From positions 50,879,899 to 50,943,898 of the forward strand of contig CP136067.1 of the NCBI GenBank assembly GCA_032622095.1: a stretch of 64,000 nucleotides of DNA, read 5' to 3'. Positions 9,734 to 20,740 of this stretch are shown in pieces (within the stretch, counting starts at the first letter, position 1; each line of letters begins with the position of its first letter). A program made the translations under genes and the position numbers. Source of the stretch: Siphonodentalium dalli (taxonomy: Eukaryota > Mollusca > Scaphopoda > Gadilida > Siphonodentaliidae). A model generated the notes under the pieces. That model was given only the letters and a program-made list of their open reading frames with translations, did no database searches and was not told where the DNA came from.

Positions 9734-10624
9734 TTATATGGAACTCGAAAAGAGAGAGTGAAAAAAACAATTATGTCTCGACCACTCCTTACGTGGGCTA
9801 GGACGAGCATCGATATGACGTGGCAACACACACCCTTTAGCTATTTCGAATTGTAATACCGCAAAAATACAATAACAATTTGAGTTTACAAAGAATATCT
9901 GATATACCGCTAATTTCAAAGCCAACATGCGGTCAAATTCTAAGTCGAAACAGTGCCGCAACTCATGAGAAAATAATTGGACAGAACCCATATTCGAAGT
10001 CGGTCTGTATTGTTAACTGAGAAACGCACATACCAGCTTTGGTACAAATCAAATAATCCAAACAGGAGTTATCGGTCAGAAACCGAAATGTTAAGAAATC
10101 GGTCAAATTCTAAGTAGAACAAGGACTGTTACTAATCTAAAAATAATTGGACGGACTTCGAACTTGGCCTGTATTTTTGCTGGGGCATACACATACAACT
10201 TTGGCTCAGATCAAATACTCCAAATTGGAGTTATCAGGCGGAAACCAAAACAATGTTAACAGATGGACGGCTATACTCACGAGAGTGCACTTGTGGGGTT
10301 TTTTTCTATTTTTGTTCTACGACTTGTGGGTTGCAACCCACATGTCGCATACCGGAGAAGTGTTTTTTTTTATTCTGGTATACAAACAAGACGACGTAAG
10401 TTATCGGAAGATATGTGCTGTATAGAGGAGTTTAGACATTATTGCCTCAATCTTGGTAGAGATTATTATGTACATTGTTTACAAATACAGCTGGCATTAG
10501 GGAACATTGATAGTTTTGTTGGATATTGTCACTACATTCCGGGAAGTGAAAAGGAAAACCAGAAAAAAATCAATTCATAAACAAAAATAGGAAATCGGTC
10601 TTCGTCTGCATACACCAGTAACAG

Positions 10625-10868
10625 CTGATGATTTGTAATTTCTTCTTCTTTTTTTCCCGGTTCGCTTAGAATCTTTAAATAAGTCTATCGAGATCTGTAT
10701 TGTTCTATTCCGGACATGTTAATGCAATATTGGACCGTAACTGATTATTATCTGCATTGTATTCTGTCTATGTATACCCCGGAAAGTTCTAATTTGTATA
10801 TAGTGTATATATGTTTTCTCATGTACCATGTATTATAATGGCTGAGAATAAAGCATTACTTACTTAAA
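10625..10868 (+). mobile_element. Short retroelement 3' fragment with ACTT tail
   Basis: This ~245-bp segment is missing from unit 2, where GCCGATACTCTAAACTGG corresponds to GCTGATG ... ATGCTCTTAACTGG here. It ends TGGCTGAGAATAAAGCATTA followed by CTTACTTAA, a polyadenylation-like word and a short ACTT repeat, as LINE or SINE 3' ends in this window do. No internal promoter boxes were seen, so a truncated LINE is likelier than a SINE. Confidence 0.5.
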
Positions 10869-11292
10869 AAATGCTCTTAACTGGCGTGGGCGAAGTGAAC
10901 ATTAGATACACATATACTCACCAGACATCTATAGTATATGCATCTGGCGCAGTATGTTGTCGGTACCAGCATAATGTTTGATAACTATCTGAATTTGCAA
11001 ACCAGATTATTGTAAATCAATATAAAAGCGTGCAGCATATTGCATATCGATGGATATTGAATACCGATATGGCGATCAAACTTCCGGTCGTATTGGATTC
11101 ATGTATGTAGCGTTTCCTGAAATAAATTATCATTCCTCGCACATTACTCGCACAATCGTAAGGAAGTTAATATATGCATGCTAGCGAGAACAACCGATCG
11201 TGTCTCGAAGTCTATGCACACAACTCTCTTCTGATAGGAACCAACCAGACTTGACGCAATTTGTGGTTGGTTGACCAGCCTGTTCTCCCAAA

Positions 11293-11461
11293 AATCCGCA
11301 CATTATCTGCTTAAAATAAACTTCGTTTAGGTACACATGCAGATAATCTTAGAATGCTTAGAATCGCCTCATTTTGAGTCGATAATGTACTGTAATTAGA
11401 GCGGTTTAGTCACATTATAGACGCATAATTAGGCGATACTAGGCAGATTACGTGCGGACAA
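11293..11461. mobile_element. Palindromic MITE, TCCGCACRTWATCTGC ends
   Basis: The left end TCCGCACATTATCTGC is mirrored by GCAGATTACGTGCGGA on the right. Inside, GAATCGCCTCAT and its mirrored form ATTAGGCGAT add a second stem. The counterpart in duplication unit 2 lies at 26064-26168 and is shorter. Because both units carry it, it predates the duplication. No coding capacity. Confidence 0.6.
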
Positions 11462-12009
11462 TGACACAAATAACCTAATTCACGACTGTTCAGGTGTACA
11501 CTATTTAACTGTGGGCCGCGCCATAACACGAAATAACGGGTATGAGTCCATTATCTGCTTATTTAAGAATAAAGCCAGATCACATTATGTACCTATTTCA
11601 CATTATAGGTCGATTATGTGCGTATTTGCGCGAGGTTATGTTGGGTTGACGGTAATGCAGTATATTTTATAATGTAATGGGATTCCCCGCTATTTTTTCC
11701 CCGACTACCGAACGTTTACGTGTTCAAATTCTACGACACTGGTCATAGCCAGCTCCACTTCTTCGATTTATAGGCGAATGGGAACTAGAGAGAGATATCT
11801 ACATGTATATACATAGAGGGGAGAGAGAGTTTGCACTCGTCCTACCAAACAGACTAGCAAATGTGTGTTATTTGGAGACGCACCTTCATACCGGAAGTTA
11901 GATCCGCCTCGTCGTGACTTATAGTTATGTCTTGTCCCAAGAGAAGTGGTTTACATTTCAAAGACGATCCTGACAAGTTGCCGATAAACGACAGCGGCTT
12001 GATTTTTAA

Positions 12010-14878
12010 GTTGAACATCTTGAAAAACAGTAGCTTAATTTAATCGTGGCAATGTTGTTATTTATTGAGTGACGTGCGTTCTAATTGGAGGAACTAACGC
12101 CATCACCACCAAAGGGATATGTGAGGCACTTGTTACCATGCAGTTTGCCATTTACACAAATAGCATATCCAACTGCAAATTTCACAGTGGAATCATCCTA
12201 TCGGACGTCTCAGACCACTTTGGTACATTCCACGTCGAAACCAATGATACCAATACAAAGAATGACGTAAATCAAACAACAACTAGAATAATGTCCGAAA
12301 ACAATATAACAAAATTTAAAAGTCTTCTGTACAATCATTCATTCGATGAGGTCTGCATATACCAAGACGCAGACCTAGCATATAACGCCTTTTTGCGCAG
12401 CTACTCCTTATTCTTCGAAGAAGCCTTTCCAAAAATTAAACGCAAACCACCAAACAAGTACACTAAACGAGAACCATGGATGACTAAAGGACTCATTCAA
12501 TCATCAGTAAAAAAAAGCAAATTGTACACCAATAAGTTAAAATTTCCAACAGATGAAAACATAGGTAGATACAAAATATACTGCAGAATATACAACCAAT
12601 TAAAACGGCGGAGTAAAAATCATTATTACGACAATATTCTCAAAGAAAATCAAGCAAACATGCGACGCACTTGGACGATACTGAAAGAAGCCCTTAAAAT
12701 ATCTCATGGTTTGAATACCTTTCCTACCGAATTTTCAAATGGTAACGGAAAAATGTCTGACCCGACAACTATCGCATGCGCATTCAACACATTTTTCGCT
12801 GACATTGGAAGAATTACCGCAAACAATGTAACACAGATTCCAGGGATGAACTTCACCGATTACCTACCGGGGCAGTATGAAAATAACCTTTTTATTTTCC
12901 CAACAAACAGAAATGAACTAATATCACTTTGCTCGAAACTATCTAATAAAACTTGCACAGATATAAACGATGTCTCCGTGAAACTAATGAAACAAACAAT
13001 TAACGAAACGGTTGGACCACTCACGCATATTTTTAATCTCTCATTTGCCCAGGGACTTGTGCCCGAGAAAATGAAAATATCTAGAATAATGCCTATATAC
13101 AAAAACGGGGAACGCGATCAGATTGAAAACTATAGACCAATCAGCATATTACCTGCATTTTCCAAAATAATGGAAAAAATAATCAATGCTCGGCTTTCAT
13201 CTTTCCTCAACAAACATAAAATTCTTCACGAACACCAATATGGCTTTCGTAAAAAACATTCTACCATACATCCACTTATACATCTTCTCGAAGATGTAGC
13301 GGAATGTAATGACAAAAAAACCCGTGACTCCACCATTGCCATTTTCTTAGACGTATCAAAAGCTTTTGACACCATAAGTCACGAAATTTTACTTAGAAAG
13401 CTCGATCACTATGGAATCGCTAATGACTGGTTCAGAAGTTACTTACATGACAGGCGACAATATGTAGAAGTCCATGATCATCAATCGGGAATGTTGACTA
13501 TGACATGTGGAGTACCACAGGGGTCTATCCTTGGCCCCATCCTATTTCTAATGTATGTCAACGACATGCCCAACAGCACCAATCTCAAACTTCTTTCATT
13601 TGCTGACGACACAACATTATACATGTCAGGGAATAACTCTAAAACCATTCAGAATAAGATAAACGATGAACTAGATAAAGTATACCGCTGGTGTTGTAGT
13701 AACCGACTATCCCTCAATGAATCAAAAACTAAATATATGTTGCTGCATCCACAAAATAACGATTTTAAATGGGCAGATCTGCGAATTAAATTGAATAAAA
13801 AGGAACTAGTTCGTGTAAGTAATCAAAACCAAGAAAAATCACTTAAATTCCTTGGCATAATCATTGACGAAAATCTTACTTTTAAGTACCACATATCAAT
13901 GCTAACCAGAAAAATATCACATGCAATATACTGTCTAGGTAAAGCCAAACGATTCCTCCCCAAAAGTGCACTAAAAACTCTGTACTTCTCCTTAATTCAC
14001 AGTCATCTCCTATACGGAATAATAATCTGGGGGCACGTTTCAGCATCAGGGTCTCTTTTTCGGCTACAGAAAAAAGCAGTCCGGATATTATGCAATAAAA
14101 GATATCGCAGTCACACAGAGCCGTTGTTTAAAACTCTAAAGTTTCATGACCTGTATCATCTTCAAATCGCATTGTTCATGTATGATTGGAAAAACAAATA
14201 TCTTCCCCCGTCTTTCGAAAGTTTATTTAAGTATACACCAATATCAACAACACGACAGTCCGGCAACTTGGCTACTACAATTCCAAGGACGAATTTCTCT
14301 CAAATTTTACCGAGATACTCATTTCCGTATGTGTGGAACTGCGTGGACACAGCACACAGATTTGCAGCTAGCAGAACCATCTTTAAATCTTCCATACGTA
14401 CAAATGTGCAATCACACTATAATAGCTCAGTAACTTGTGACAACGCGGAATGCCGAGATTGTAGAAAGTAATTGGAACAATATGTATACATGTATTCTGT
14501 ATAATTGCGCTTAAGAGACGTGTCCTCATTACGTGCCGTAACCCTGGATTACTCACCATTTATGGGCACATATCCATGGACACATAATTGTATAGACATT
14601 TATTTAATCATATCTGCCCGAACAAAGTTGGATATATAAAACACAACCCCAAAAGTTTAACAACACATTATTTCAACAGCTGACCCTCATGCAACATCTC
14701 GATTGTCACACAACAATATGATCGCCATCTGCTTATTCTATATTATGTATAAGGGGCGGTAGGAAGACGGCCTGTATTGGCCATGCCGCTCCTGTGCAAA
14801 TTTGAAAGATATATTATTATGTTTGTGTATTATGTATTTAATTTGTGCAAATAAACAATCCAATCCAATCCAATCCAT
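12010..14878 (+). mobile_element. APE-type LINE (Jockey/CR1 group), 5'-truncated, long open RT
   Basis: The element runs from a decayed endonuclease tail through a nearly undamaged RT frame (12069-14471) to a 3' UTR with AGGAAGACGGCCTGTATTGG and GCCGCTCCTGTGCAA. It ends in a pentanucleotide tail of AATCC units at 14859-14877. It lies at a break in the duplication-unit homology (about 12000), so it is an insertion in unit 2. ORF1 and most of the endonuclease are absent. Of all LINEs here it is the best preserved and so probably the youngest. Confidence 0.85.
12069..14471 (+). CDS. LINE polyprotein remnant: endonuclease end, RT and C-terminal domain
   Basis: The open frame spans 800 codons. 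The position used as start is a GTG just after a stop, so the frame is the 3' part of a longer protein and not a true initiation site. Residues about 29-53 are the end of an APE endonuclease (IYTNSI, then SDHFGTFHV with the SDH box near 48-50). RT blocks follow: NYRPIS near 354, FLDVSKAFD near 430, GVPQGSILGP near 481 and FADD near 511-514, then KFLGIIIDENLTF and a thumb. The tail ends CDNAECRDC, a possible small zinc-binding cluster. The RT catalytic residues are all present. Without the endonuclease the copy cannot be autonomous. Family placement beyond the Jockey/CR1 group needs a tree. Confidence 0.88.
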   Translation: MTCVLIGGTNAITTKGICEALVTMQFAIYTNSISNCKFHSGIILSDVSDHFGTFHVETNDTNTKNDVNQTTTRIMSENNITKFKSLLYNHSFDEVCIYQDADLAYNAFLRSYSLFFEEAFPKIKRKPPNKYTKREPWMTKGLIQSSVKKSKLYTNKLKFPTDENIGRYKIYCRIYNQLKRRSKNHYYDNILKENQANMRRTWTILKEALKISHGLNTFPTEFSNGNGKMSDPTTIACAFNTFFADIGRITANNVTQIPGMNFTDYLPGQYENNLFIFPTNRNELISLCSKLSNKTCTDINDVSVKLMKQTINETVGPLTHIFNLSFAQGLVPEKMKISRIMPIYKNGERDQIENYRPISILPAFSKIMEKIINARLSSFLNKHKILHEHQYGFRKKHSTIHPLIHLLEDVAECNDKKTRDSTIAIFLDVSKAFDTISHEILLRKLDHYGIANDWFRSYLHDRRQYVEVHDHQSGMLTMTCGVPQGSILGPILFLMYVNDMPNSTNLKLLSFADDTTLYMSGNNSKTIQNKINDELDKVYRWCCSNRLSLNESKTKYMLLHPQNNDFKWADLRIKLNKKELVRVSNQNQEKSLKFLGIIIDENLTFKYHISMLTRKISHAIYCLGKAKRFLPKSALKTLYFSLIHSHLLYGIIIWGHVSASGSLFRLQKKAVRILCNKRYRSHTEPLFKTLKFHDLYHLQIALFMYDWKNKYLPPSFESLFKYTPISTTRQSGNLATTIPRTNFSQILPRYSFPYVWNCVDTAHRFAASRTIFKSSIRTNVQSHYNSSVTCDNAECRDCRK

Positions 14879-15593
14879 TAGTCTTCATGTACTCGTACTA
14901 TACAATATGTTAAATGGAATCAAGGCACTCACAGTGGGTAAATGTTGAAAAATTGAGTCAGCAAAAACATCACCACATACCTCTTCTCTCTCGCTCTGAA
15001 AGAAATCACATTTCCTGTGTACCCGCACTAACACAATTATATAATACTTTCATACTAAAATCACATTTCTCCAATTCTAAGTTTAGACAAGAAATCTGAA
15101 ATATCCTGTCGTCATCCCCTTCCCGCCACGCGTGGATATTGTGTCATTTTCTTGTGTCGCGTCCTCGATACCAACAGCGACTGTCATTTTGATATTGGCT
15201 GCTGCCGCGTGGTGGCATGGGGAAAATCATCCAACTCATAAAAGCACACACGCTTAATGTCGGATCCGATCCATGAATTCTTGCTTCATCCTATATTGTA
15301 ACCGTATTAATTGCACACCCAATGGCTTATTTATGCGAAATACAGCAAAATACAGAAGATTTCAAAACGTTCAATAAAGAATTGTATATTGTTCTTGAAC
15401 AATACAAACCGATTAGTCAACAACGTCATTGACGACGTCAACCGCAACAGTCAATTTATTCACTAAATTATTAGGTATAGTCTACACTAATTAAGCACAC
15501 ATTTGTTTAATTAAATAAACAATATAGACCTCAATTGTAGTATAGTACAAGCAACAATCTCCAGAGTGTGCTATAAACATAGAACAACACAGT
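14879..15593. other. Spacer inside duplication unit 2, no gene seen
   Basis: This stretch has no counterpart in unit 1. It is AT-rich, with GC-richer sequence around 15115-15230. No transposon end, coding frame or RNA gene could be supported. Confidence 0.4.
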
Positions 15594-15718
15594 TTTGTGA
15601 ACATGATAACGTTATTGCACTCGTTTATCGTGCCGCGAGTTAAAACTCGAACCTCCGGTTCTCGTTTTACCATCGCGGCATAAACAAACTCGTGCAATAA
15701 CGTTATCATGCTCACACA
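15594..15718. repeat. Near-perfect 120-bp hairpin
   Basis: The left arm GTGAACATGATAACGTTATT, then GCACTCGTTTATCGTGCCGC, is mirrored by GCGGCATAAACAAACTCGTG and CAATAACGTTATCATGCTCA on the right. The loop is short (about 30 bp, AACTCGAACCTCCGGTTCTCG region). Most likely a small foldback or MITE; no target duplication was resolved. Confidence 0.75.
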
Positions 15719-15748
15719 CTTGTGTAGTTCCATCTATATATTATGCTA

Positions 15749-15988
15749 TTACATGGAATAAATTCTGTTTAAACTAAAAGCATCACCACTAAGAAGAACA
15801 TGTAGACTGGTCGAAATTATGGGATATATTCAGGACCCTCGAAATATGTTACAAAGTTAGCCTCTCAACTTGTCCTCATAAATGCCTCTGGGGTTTTCAA
15901 TTCGCTGTTTATCCCATATTTTCGACCAGTCTACATGTTCTTCTTGGTGGTGATGCTTTTAGTTTAAACATAATTAATTCCATGTAAT
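15749..15988. mobile_element. Palindromic element with ~80-bp arms
   Basis: Arms read TTACATGGAATAAATTCTG, GTTTAAACTAAAAGCATCAC and AAGAACATGTAGACTGGTCG, then ATTATGGGATA. They are mirrored at 15904-15988. The loop (about 15832-15903) is the reverse complement of 6832-6900 in duplication unit 1, so the central segment lies inverted relative to unit 1. This suggests an inversion or flip of the loop between the arms. Confidence 0.7.
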
Positions 15989-16280
15989 TTATATATATAT
16001 ATATATATATTAAACAAATTCACAAGCGTATTTTGTTGACCTAACTTTCTGAATTCAAATAACTATTTTTTTAGTTATGTGCCTCAATTTCTCATAATGA
16101 GCTAATTTGGTAATTTATGGTGAATTATTAAAACAAATTTGAGCAAAATGATGGGCCTTTTACACTGTTTTTGTAATTTCCTCAATAGATTATACACAAC
16201 AAATGATACATTTATGCATCTATGATTAAGAAGAAAAACATAATGGAGAAATAGACATACCGTGTTCTTTTATTTATTAA

Positions 16281-17368
16281 CTAGCAGATTAGCCCGCCGT
16301 TGCGGGATTGGTCCCATGGCTTTGGTCGATCCATTATTTTTTTGTTTTTCAAGGTAACCCCGTACAGGCACGCCGACAAAAATATTCCCCGTCCCGAGTT
16401 GACCATACAGAACAAATTTAACGTCGATGTCACCGCTGACGACCGAGATATCGCCCAATGTCATTTGTGGGTACCCGTTTCAAGGTCAATGTCACATCAG
16501 GCGGACAAACTGACCCGACGAAAATCTCCCCCGTCCACTGGAAGCCCTAAGTACGAAATTAGATATCCCCAGTTTCCAAAAGCAAAAGATATCAGGTAGA
16601 ACTGGTCAAATATGGACCCTGGTGCCCAATATGTAGCAGCTCAGAAAATACTCGCAGAGCCCTAAAATTTATTAACATAGGATTTCCCATTCAAATCGAT
16701 TTATGTCGATAAAACTCTTATTTTTCAAAATTTTAAGCTGAGACTTCGTTTGTCTTCGTGTAATACTTATATATTGTTAAAATGACAGAGTCCAACACGT
16801 AATTATGTTTTAGATGGAAGAAATTAAATTTATTAGATGCTAAATTTCCAGCGTGGACTGTGCGTTGATATTGTAAACAAACGTTTCTCAAGTATCGTTT
16901 TGGTCCAACTATCACTTTTTCGACGGGTAGAGCTGATCCGAATAATAGCTAAGAATTATCGAAAGAATTTGACCGATTAGGGTGCATTTTAAGAGAATCG
17001 AGTGGAGAAAACTTGGTAACTTTTTCATCAGAAACACGGTTTAACAGTGTATCGAAGATAATGTTTCTGTATGATGTAGGCGAAGTACCTCTAAAATTTC
17101 GGCAAGTATTTAACCCATCAATTCCAACGACGGTGTTCCAACGACGGTGGCAGGGCGAATGGTGAAAGCGTGCTCGGACGTTCTCAGAAACGATGCGATG
17201 ACACTTCCCGTGGCTTTTTACCCTTAGATAGGAAGTTTGGGCTCAATCGGTCGAGCCGTTTTCGAGTCTATAAAGGACACACACACACACACACCCCCCC
17301 TCACCCTCTCCCTCCCTCACACACACACACACACATATATATCTAATATATATACATACATATTTATA

Positions 17369-17419
<51 letters not shown>

Positions 17420-17443
17420 GGAAATCTCAAAATATATAGTAGA
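16281..17443 (-). mobile_element. Helitron-like element G (1163 bp) with a related empty site
   Basis: On the minus strand it starts TCTACTATATATTTTGAGAT, then long (TA)n and (CA/TG)n tracts, then CTTTATAGACTCGAAAACGG and GATTGAGCCCAAACTTCC. It ends with a CCCGCAACGGCGGG hairpin, GCTAATCTG and CTAG. Flanks are A and T, as for Helitrons. Unit 1 of the duplication (7186-7200) holds the uninterrupted site, TTATTTATTAACGAAAGTTC against TTATTTATTAA plus TGATAGTTC here. That confirms both ends and the lack of a target duplication. No Rep/helicase is encoded. Confidence 0.9.
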
Positions 17444-17606
17444 TGATAGTTCTTCATTAAAGAAATTTCGCGTGTCTCCGTTGTGATGTGCCCCCCCCCC
17501 CCAAACCCATAATTTCCAACTTCACTCCCTTGAACCAGACCGATATGTCCAAGTATGGGGAATTCCCTTTACATACCTTCAATGTTTCCACACCAACAGT
17601 ATCCCT

Positions 17607-17815
17607 AATGTGTGTATATATAGAAGATATGTCACAGTAGCATGTTATATATACGTCTCCGAAACATGTAGAGCGTTGCTCTTTGAACATATCTGGGACT
17701 ATACAACACACAAGGCGCCTATTTTCTTTAGAAACATAATTTTTGAGACTGCAAATATTTGGGGGGGTCGGTGGGATTCGAACCCCACCCAACCCCCCCC
17801 CCCCCCAAAAAAAAT
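17607..17815. other. 210-bp insert in unit 2 with C/G homopolymers
   Basis: Unit 1 runs straight from CCTAATG to TTGGGAATTTTCAACTG, whereas here about 210 bp intervene. The insert holds a 7-G run, GTGGGATTCGAACCCCAC and a run of about 14 C. The latter word looks like a tRNA T-arm on the minus strand, but no other tRNA arm is present. Its nature is unknown. Confidence 0.45.
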
Positions 17816-17881
17816 ATTTGGGAATTTCCAACTGATGTCCATTTCCGTTCATAGATATGACTCTCAGTAGGAAAGACATTG

Positions 17882-18334
17882 TCGACTTTTGTCTAAAAAC
17901 AATACTCTTCACAATAGTTTTAATTTCAGAAAACGTTCAGCCTATTTTTGAAACTTCCAAATGATATTGTGTCAGGCATGAAATATCAATCTGTTGAACA
18001 TTTTGACCTAAGTTGCGATCAGTGAGTAATCATCTGGATACTATAGTCCAGGCACATTATACGTGAATGGGAAAAAATAAGAAAATAAATCGAGGAAAGC
18101 TATTTTTTCTATATTATTTAGGCAATATCATCACGGGTGCGTCATGAAAGTAAAACAATCTTATATATTTTTCATAATCATGAAAATAATTGGATGCTGT
18201 AACAATCTTCCAGCCGAAAAATATACAAAAGGCACTCAGTATTGTTCAATATTCAATTATCCGACCAGCCACGCCCATTTAAATGGGTAGGTCCCTAAAT
18301 ATAAGCCACGGAACCGGCCTCATTAGTCAGGTCG
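17882..18334. other. Spacer before LINE 2, no gene seen
   Basis: No match to unit 1 and no coding frame. A GCCCATTTAAATGGG palindrome lies near 18278 and ATAAGCCACGGAACCGG follows. Nothing further could be assigned. Confidence 0.35.
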
Positions 18335-18550
18335 TAGGCCCACATATATAATGTAAAAGCTAACTTGTTGAATTATGTTTTTTATACGGAATGGACAAAT
18401 CAACGAACAAAATAAAAGGGTACCAATATTAGTACTGAAATGCTCAAAGCAGTTAAACACGATTAAATTCCAACCTGAAGATATACTACTCGCAAATTTC
18501 TTCTTAAATATAAATAAAGCACACGTATACACGATGGAATTGGCCAGATA

Positions 18551-19173
18551 ATGCTAAAAGAAACTGCGCGTGAAATAACTTCGCCAATGTTGATAATATT
18601 TAATAAATTGATCGCGACCTGTCGTTTCCCAAACTCATGGAAACTTGCCAACGTAGTTCCAATATTCAAGAAGGGTGACACAGCGGACCCGAATAATTAC
18701 AGACCAATATATCTTCTATGCGGCCTCGGAAAAATATTTGGAAAACTAATATTGAAAAAACCCTATTGATTCATCTTAAAGAAAACAAACTAATGTACTC
18801 ATATAAATCTGGCTTTTTACCTTCGCATTGTACTATATTTCAACTAGTTGAACTCTACCATTCTTTGTGCTTGTCACTTGATAACCGTTTACACACTTGC
18901 GCCGTATTCTGTGACATTTCTAAAGCGTTTGAAAGGGTTTGGCACAAAGGTCTTTTGGCGAAGTTAGAATCTTATGGAGTTGTGGGCGAATGTCTGAACT
19001 GGTTATCTGATTATATAAGCAATCGCAGACAACGTGTCCTCGTGGAATTCACCTTTTCCGAAAGCAAGCTTGTTCATGCTGGAGTCCCCATGGATACTTA
19101 CTGGGACCCTTACTATGACACTTCCTATTCCTTCGATACATCAACGATTTGGCAGACAACCAACACTCTCTAG
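18551..19173 (+). pseudogene. LINE RT fingers and palm, broken
   Basis: The first frame reads MLKETAREITSPMLIIFNK, then ANVVPIFKKGD and NNYRPIYLL. A frame change near 18720-18770 leads to YKSGFLPSHCTIFQLVELYH, CAVFCDISKAFERVWHKGL and RRQRVLVEF...HAGVPMDTYWDP. The last block is the GVPQGS(I)LGP box with altered residues. The YADD box follows in another frame at about 19180 (RLYADETC), with Glu for the second Asp. The enzyme cannot be active. Confidence 0.8.
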
Positions 19174-19354
19174 TGCGATTATATGCCGATGAGACTTGCG
19201 TAACAGTTAATCACAAAGGGCATGACGAATTCTTGTCAGCTTTAATCCTTTAAAAATAAATGTTTTACAATTTGCGGTCTCATCCAAAGCAATACGACAT
19301 GATTTAGTAAATAGTATTGAATTTGATGACACATTCCTCCCCAATATCTGAATC

Positions 19355-20097
19355 ATGAAAACATGTGGGGCTACAAATCCAGTCGAATCTGGGCTGGGAT
19401 CTTCAAATAAACGATATCGCACAAAGGTGGCTGCACGCTTATCCGCATTAAGAAAGCTTAAATTTCGACTGTCAAGAAAAACATTATTGCTAATATGCAA
19501 CGCATATATACTATCCCTCTTTGATTACAGTGATGTTATTTGGGATTGTGCGCCCAATAACTCTTCGAAACTCCTGATAAACTGCAATTTGAAGCTGCAA
19601 GAATAATCAGCTTGGTAACATGTTCTGCTTCAAATAAACGACTTCTGGTAGAAATGGTTTGGATATCACTTAGAGAGAAGACACACACATAAGTGGGCGC
19701 GTTTCACTAATATTTTAAGTCACAAAGCCTCTTCATAATGACTAATATTTTGCCCCAACGTGTAGGGGATAATGAATCTCATAAGTTCAGATATCCTGAT
19801 AAATTTAAGTCTTTGGGAGGGAACAATAACTATTATCAGGATTCATTCCCCCCCCCCGCTATGGTAAACCAGTGGAATTCGCTTCCAGACGAAACGAGGA
19901 AACTTGAAACAACAAATCAGCTCGTGTCAAGGGTATGCGAGAAAATCTTAGTTATTACACCACCGGAATGGCTTAATGTGGGAGGTCGAAAATACAATAT
20001 ATTTCATTGTAGACTGCGAAATAATTGTAGTGATCTAAATTTTGATAAATTTTATAATTTTATTCACCCATCCCATATTTGTATTTGTGGATACTAA
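19355..20097 (+). pseudogene. LINE thumb and C-terminal Cys-rich domain, broken
   Basis: The frames carry RTKVAARLSALRKLKFRLSR, NAYILSLFDYSDVIWD, then TNILPQRVGDN and WNSLPDETRK. The end is NIFHCRLRNNCSDLNFDKF and HICICGY. After one stop the sequence continues EETAFHFIFLCPLY, completing a CxCG...H...C pattern shared with the LINEs at 21133 and 51540. That shared tail marks one LINE lineage. Confidence 0.75.
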
Positions 20098-20549
20098 GAA
20101 GAAACAGCATTTCATTTCATTTTCTTGTGTCCTCTGTACTTGTTACGGATACAAATTATGCTTGATCGCCTTGGTATAAGAGTCTTGATAATATAGAAAA
20201 AGTTCTTTTCGGCGACCCATTATGCTTCCTATGAAATTAATACTGAATTATTCAAGATAGTACAGTCATACATCAAATATACCAAGAAATTCGAAGAATG
20301 ACCTTTAATTGTACATTAAGACCTCGAATGGAGCTCTTGCAATTCAGATGGATATGTGGTAGAGAGAACCAATACGGATAACAGCCATATACATTATATT
20401 CATGTATGAACCCATGGGACAACAGGAAGACGGCCTATATTGGCCATATGTCGCCCCCTGTGCAATAATAATTTATATGTTCTGATTATTTGTATATTGA
20501 CAAGATTTATTGCACAAATAAAATATGCATTCATTCATCCCTTCCTGCA

Positions 20550-20740
20550 TGTCACCAGTGGAACACGGATGACGGGGTTTTCTCCAAATTTATTTGCTCG
20601 GTTGTATTTGTATTGTGCTGTGAATGTCATCTTCTGTATATCTATCATTTGTAACATCTGTTGGGAGAGGAGCAACAGTAAGTTTTGTAACTTGTGCTCC
20701 GATCCCTTAAGCTGAGTTTAGATTAATAAATATGTTTAAA
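20550..20740 (+). mobile_element. LINE 3' UTR fragment
   Basis: TGTTGGGAGAGGAGCAACAG, then TTTTGTAACTTGTGCTCCGA and AATAAATATGTTTAAAC, parallel the 3' end of the LINE at 23590-23675 (GGGGAGAGAGACC, GTAAAACTTGTGTCTCAATC, AATAAAATATGTTTAC). It is a short 5'-truncated copy of the same lineage lying between two larger LINEs. Confidence 0.6.

Larger units (their letters stand above)
6696..11886 (+). repeat. Tandem duplication, unit 1 (about 5.2 kb)
   Basis: The sequence from AAGTTAGATTCGCCTCGTCG to CAAATGTGTGTTATTTGGAG recurs in the same order and orientation at 11897-26583. Anchors: 6720/11915 (TAGTTATGTCTTG), 6935/16055 (AACTATTTTTTTAGTTA), 8290/21110, 8713/24050, 9734/24724, 10147/25170, 11040/25800, 11540/26240. 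By eye the better-kept parts are above 90% identical. No host gene could be recognised in the unit. Its own extra pieces are a LINE 3' fragment (7405-7535), 9246-9733 and 10625-10868. Confidence 0.85.
18335..20540 (+). mobile_element. APE-type LINE (Jockey/CR1 group), heavily broken copy
   Basis: RT and C-terminal blocks run in order on the plus strand in at least four frames. The 3' UTR at 20415-20540 carries AGGAAGACGGCCTATATTGG and GCCCCCTGTGCAATAA, ends TTGCACAAATAAAATATG and has a short CATTCATTC tail. The 3' UTR matches that of the LINE ending at 14878, while the protein tail matches the LINE at 21133. The 5' part (endonuclease) is missing. Confidence 0.8.

Noticed and set aside
10147-10580. 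Overlapping 92- and 105-codon frames in duplication unit 1
   Set aside because: The matching part of unit 2 (25170-25600) does not keep either frame, which argues against selection on a protein.
17765-17790. GTGGGATTCGAACCCCAC looks like a tRNA T-arm on the minus strand
   Set aside because: No anticodon or D arm and no matching acceptor stem lie at the right distance; the flanks are C/G homopolymers. Neither a tRNA gene nor a tRNA-derived SINE can be supported.
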